A stretch of DNA of 64,000 nt, taken from assembly GCA_004014935.1 (NCBI GenBank), contig CP025325.1, positions 1,302,001 to 1,366,000 on the forward strand, given 5' to 3'. The DNA comes from Saccharomycopsis malanga (Eukaryota; Ascomycota; Saccharomycetes; Ascoideales; Saccharomycopsidaceae). Made by a program: the position numbers and the translations under genes. The notes below the pieces were generated by a model. That model worked only from the letters and a program-made list of their open reading frames with translations. It did not search any database and was not told the DNA's origin. Every line of letters begins with the position of its first letter. The first letter of the stretch is position 1. This document shows, piece after piece, positions 63,473 through 64,000 of the stretch.

Positions 63473-64000
63473 TTAAACACTCATTTTCATGTTGATACGG
63501 CCGTGTGGATGATAATCGGTAATTTCAAAGTCTTCAAACTTGAAATCATCAATATCAGTAACGTTTCTTTTAATCTTCAACTTTGGAAAGCTTCTTGGAA
63601 CTCTGTTAATTTGCTCTTGTAAGGCTTCAATGTGGTCCTTGTACACGTGGGCGTCACCCATGGTGTGTATGAACTCACCACAGTCCATGTCACACACCTG
63701 GGCAATCATCTTGGTTAGAAGAGCATACGACGCAATATTGAAAGGAACACCCAAGCCCATATCGCAAGATCTCTGGTATAGGAGACACGAGAGCTGAGGT
63801 CTGCCATCTTTAGGAAAGTTTACATAGAACTGACTAAACACATGGCAAGGAGGAAGCGCCATCTTAGGGAAATCTGGTGGGTTCCAAGCAGACATAATGA
63901 TTCTTCTATCGTACGGGTTGGTCTTCAATTTATGGATAACCTCCGCTAATTGATCCACGCCTTGGCCATTGTAGTCGGCATCACAATTCTTGTATTCTGC
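63473..64000 (-). CDS. CDC21: thymidylate synthase, partial (5' end outside window)
   Basis: Converts dUMP to dTMP with methylenetetrahydrofolate. The window holds the last 175 codons, and the frame is open to the window edge ([20 protein letters not shown]). Visible signatures are [11 protein letters not shown] (phosphate-binding arginines), [16 protein letters not shown] with the catalytic Cys, [20 protein letters not shown], and [12 protein letters not shown]. The C-terminus KMSV matches S. cerevisiae Cdc21/Tmp1 exactly. The reading frame is intact and highly conserved, so it is presumably a functional single-copy gene. Confidence 0.97.
   Translation of the reverse strand, partial: AEYKNCDADYNGQGVDQLAEVIHKLKTNPYDRRIIMSAWNPPDFPKMALPPCHVFSQFYVNFPKDGRPQLSCLLYQRSCDMGLGVPFNIASYALLTKMIAQVCDMDCGEFIHTMGDAHVYKDHIEALQEQINRVPRSFPKLKIKRNVTDIDDFKFEDFEITDYHPHGRINMKMSV

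Noticed and set aside
1-64000. Assignment of the CTG (Ser) genetic code
   Set aside because: The in-frame CTG codons I examined (for example in DPL1, the PQ-loop gene and the oxygenase) fall at variable positions, so neither Leu nor Ser is favoured.

Overview
The window is nuclear DNA of a budding yeast (Saccharomycotina). The evidence is compact, mostly intronless genes, short introns with GTATGT/GTAAGT donors and TACTAAC branch points, AT-rich intergenic DNA, and clear orthologues of yeast genes (ERG1, DPL1, SYF1, VMA8, ATP5, TOM6, APS3, CBP4, VPS5, RRN11, thymidylate synthase). The gene set would fit a Candida/Debaryomyces-type yeast, but I found no CTG codon at a decisive conserved position, so I do not call the genetic code or the species.

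Layout. 0-5.5 kb: an ATG101-like autophagy gene, a spliced BAR-SH3 gene, a three-exon APS3 (AP-3 sigma) and CBP4. 6.9-13 kb: ERG1 with sterol-response-like sites, then a Zn2Cys6 regulator. 13-26 kb: a long intergenic region, an Rfu1-like protein, a PQ-loop transporter, spliced DPL1, SYF1 and spliced VMA8. 26-31 kb: two tandem M28 aminopeptidases and ATP5. 31-36.5 kb: a broken TMA46 copy and a second large Zn2Cys6 regulator. 36.5-41.2 kb: 4.6 kb without a gene, rich in ATGCAT motifs. 41-49 kb: a 2-oxoglutarate oxygenase, a BAR/PH-like protein, a possible small membrane protein and TOM6 with a 7-nt last exon. 49.8-64 kb: a GPR89-like membrane protein, spliced PAL1, RRN11, VPS5 and the 3' part of thymidylate synthase, which runs off the window.

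The most interesting signal is not a gene. About 18 related intergenic segments, in both orientations, form one dispersed family of about 240-350 bp. Better copies start with a tRNA-like head (A box TGGCTCAGTGGTTGG, B box GGTTCGAGTCC). They continue through a conserved body ending near GCGTATATACGAAACTGATA and TGTACTGGGCTTGAAATATA, and finish in an (ATT)n-like tail. Several copies have 11-17 bp direct repeats at both ends, one of them a perfect 17-bp repeat. This is the structure of a tRNA-derived SINE moved by a LINE-type reverse transcriptase. I know of no named family like it in budding yeasts, but I could not search. No partner LINE is present here.

The genes are mainly unlinked housekeeping functions: autophagy and endosomal traffic (ATG101, APS3, VPS5, BAR-SH3, PAL1), sterol and sphingolipid metabolism (ERG1, DPL1), mitochondria (CBP4, ATP5, TOM6), the vacuole (VMA8, PQ-loop protein), splicing and rRNA transcription (SYF1, RRN11), plus two transcription factors with unusually long upstream regions.
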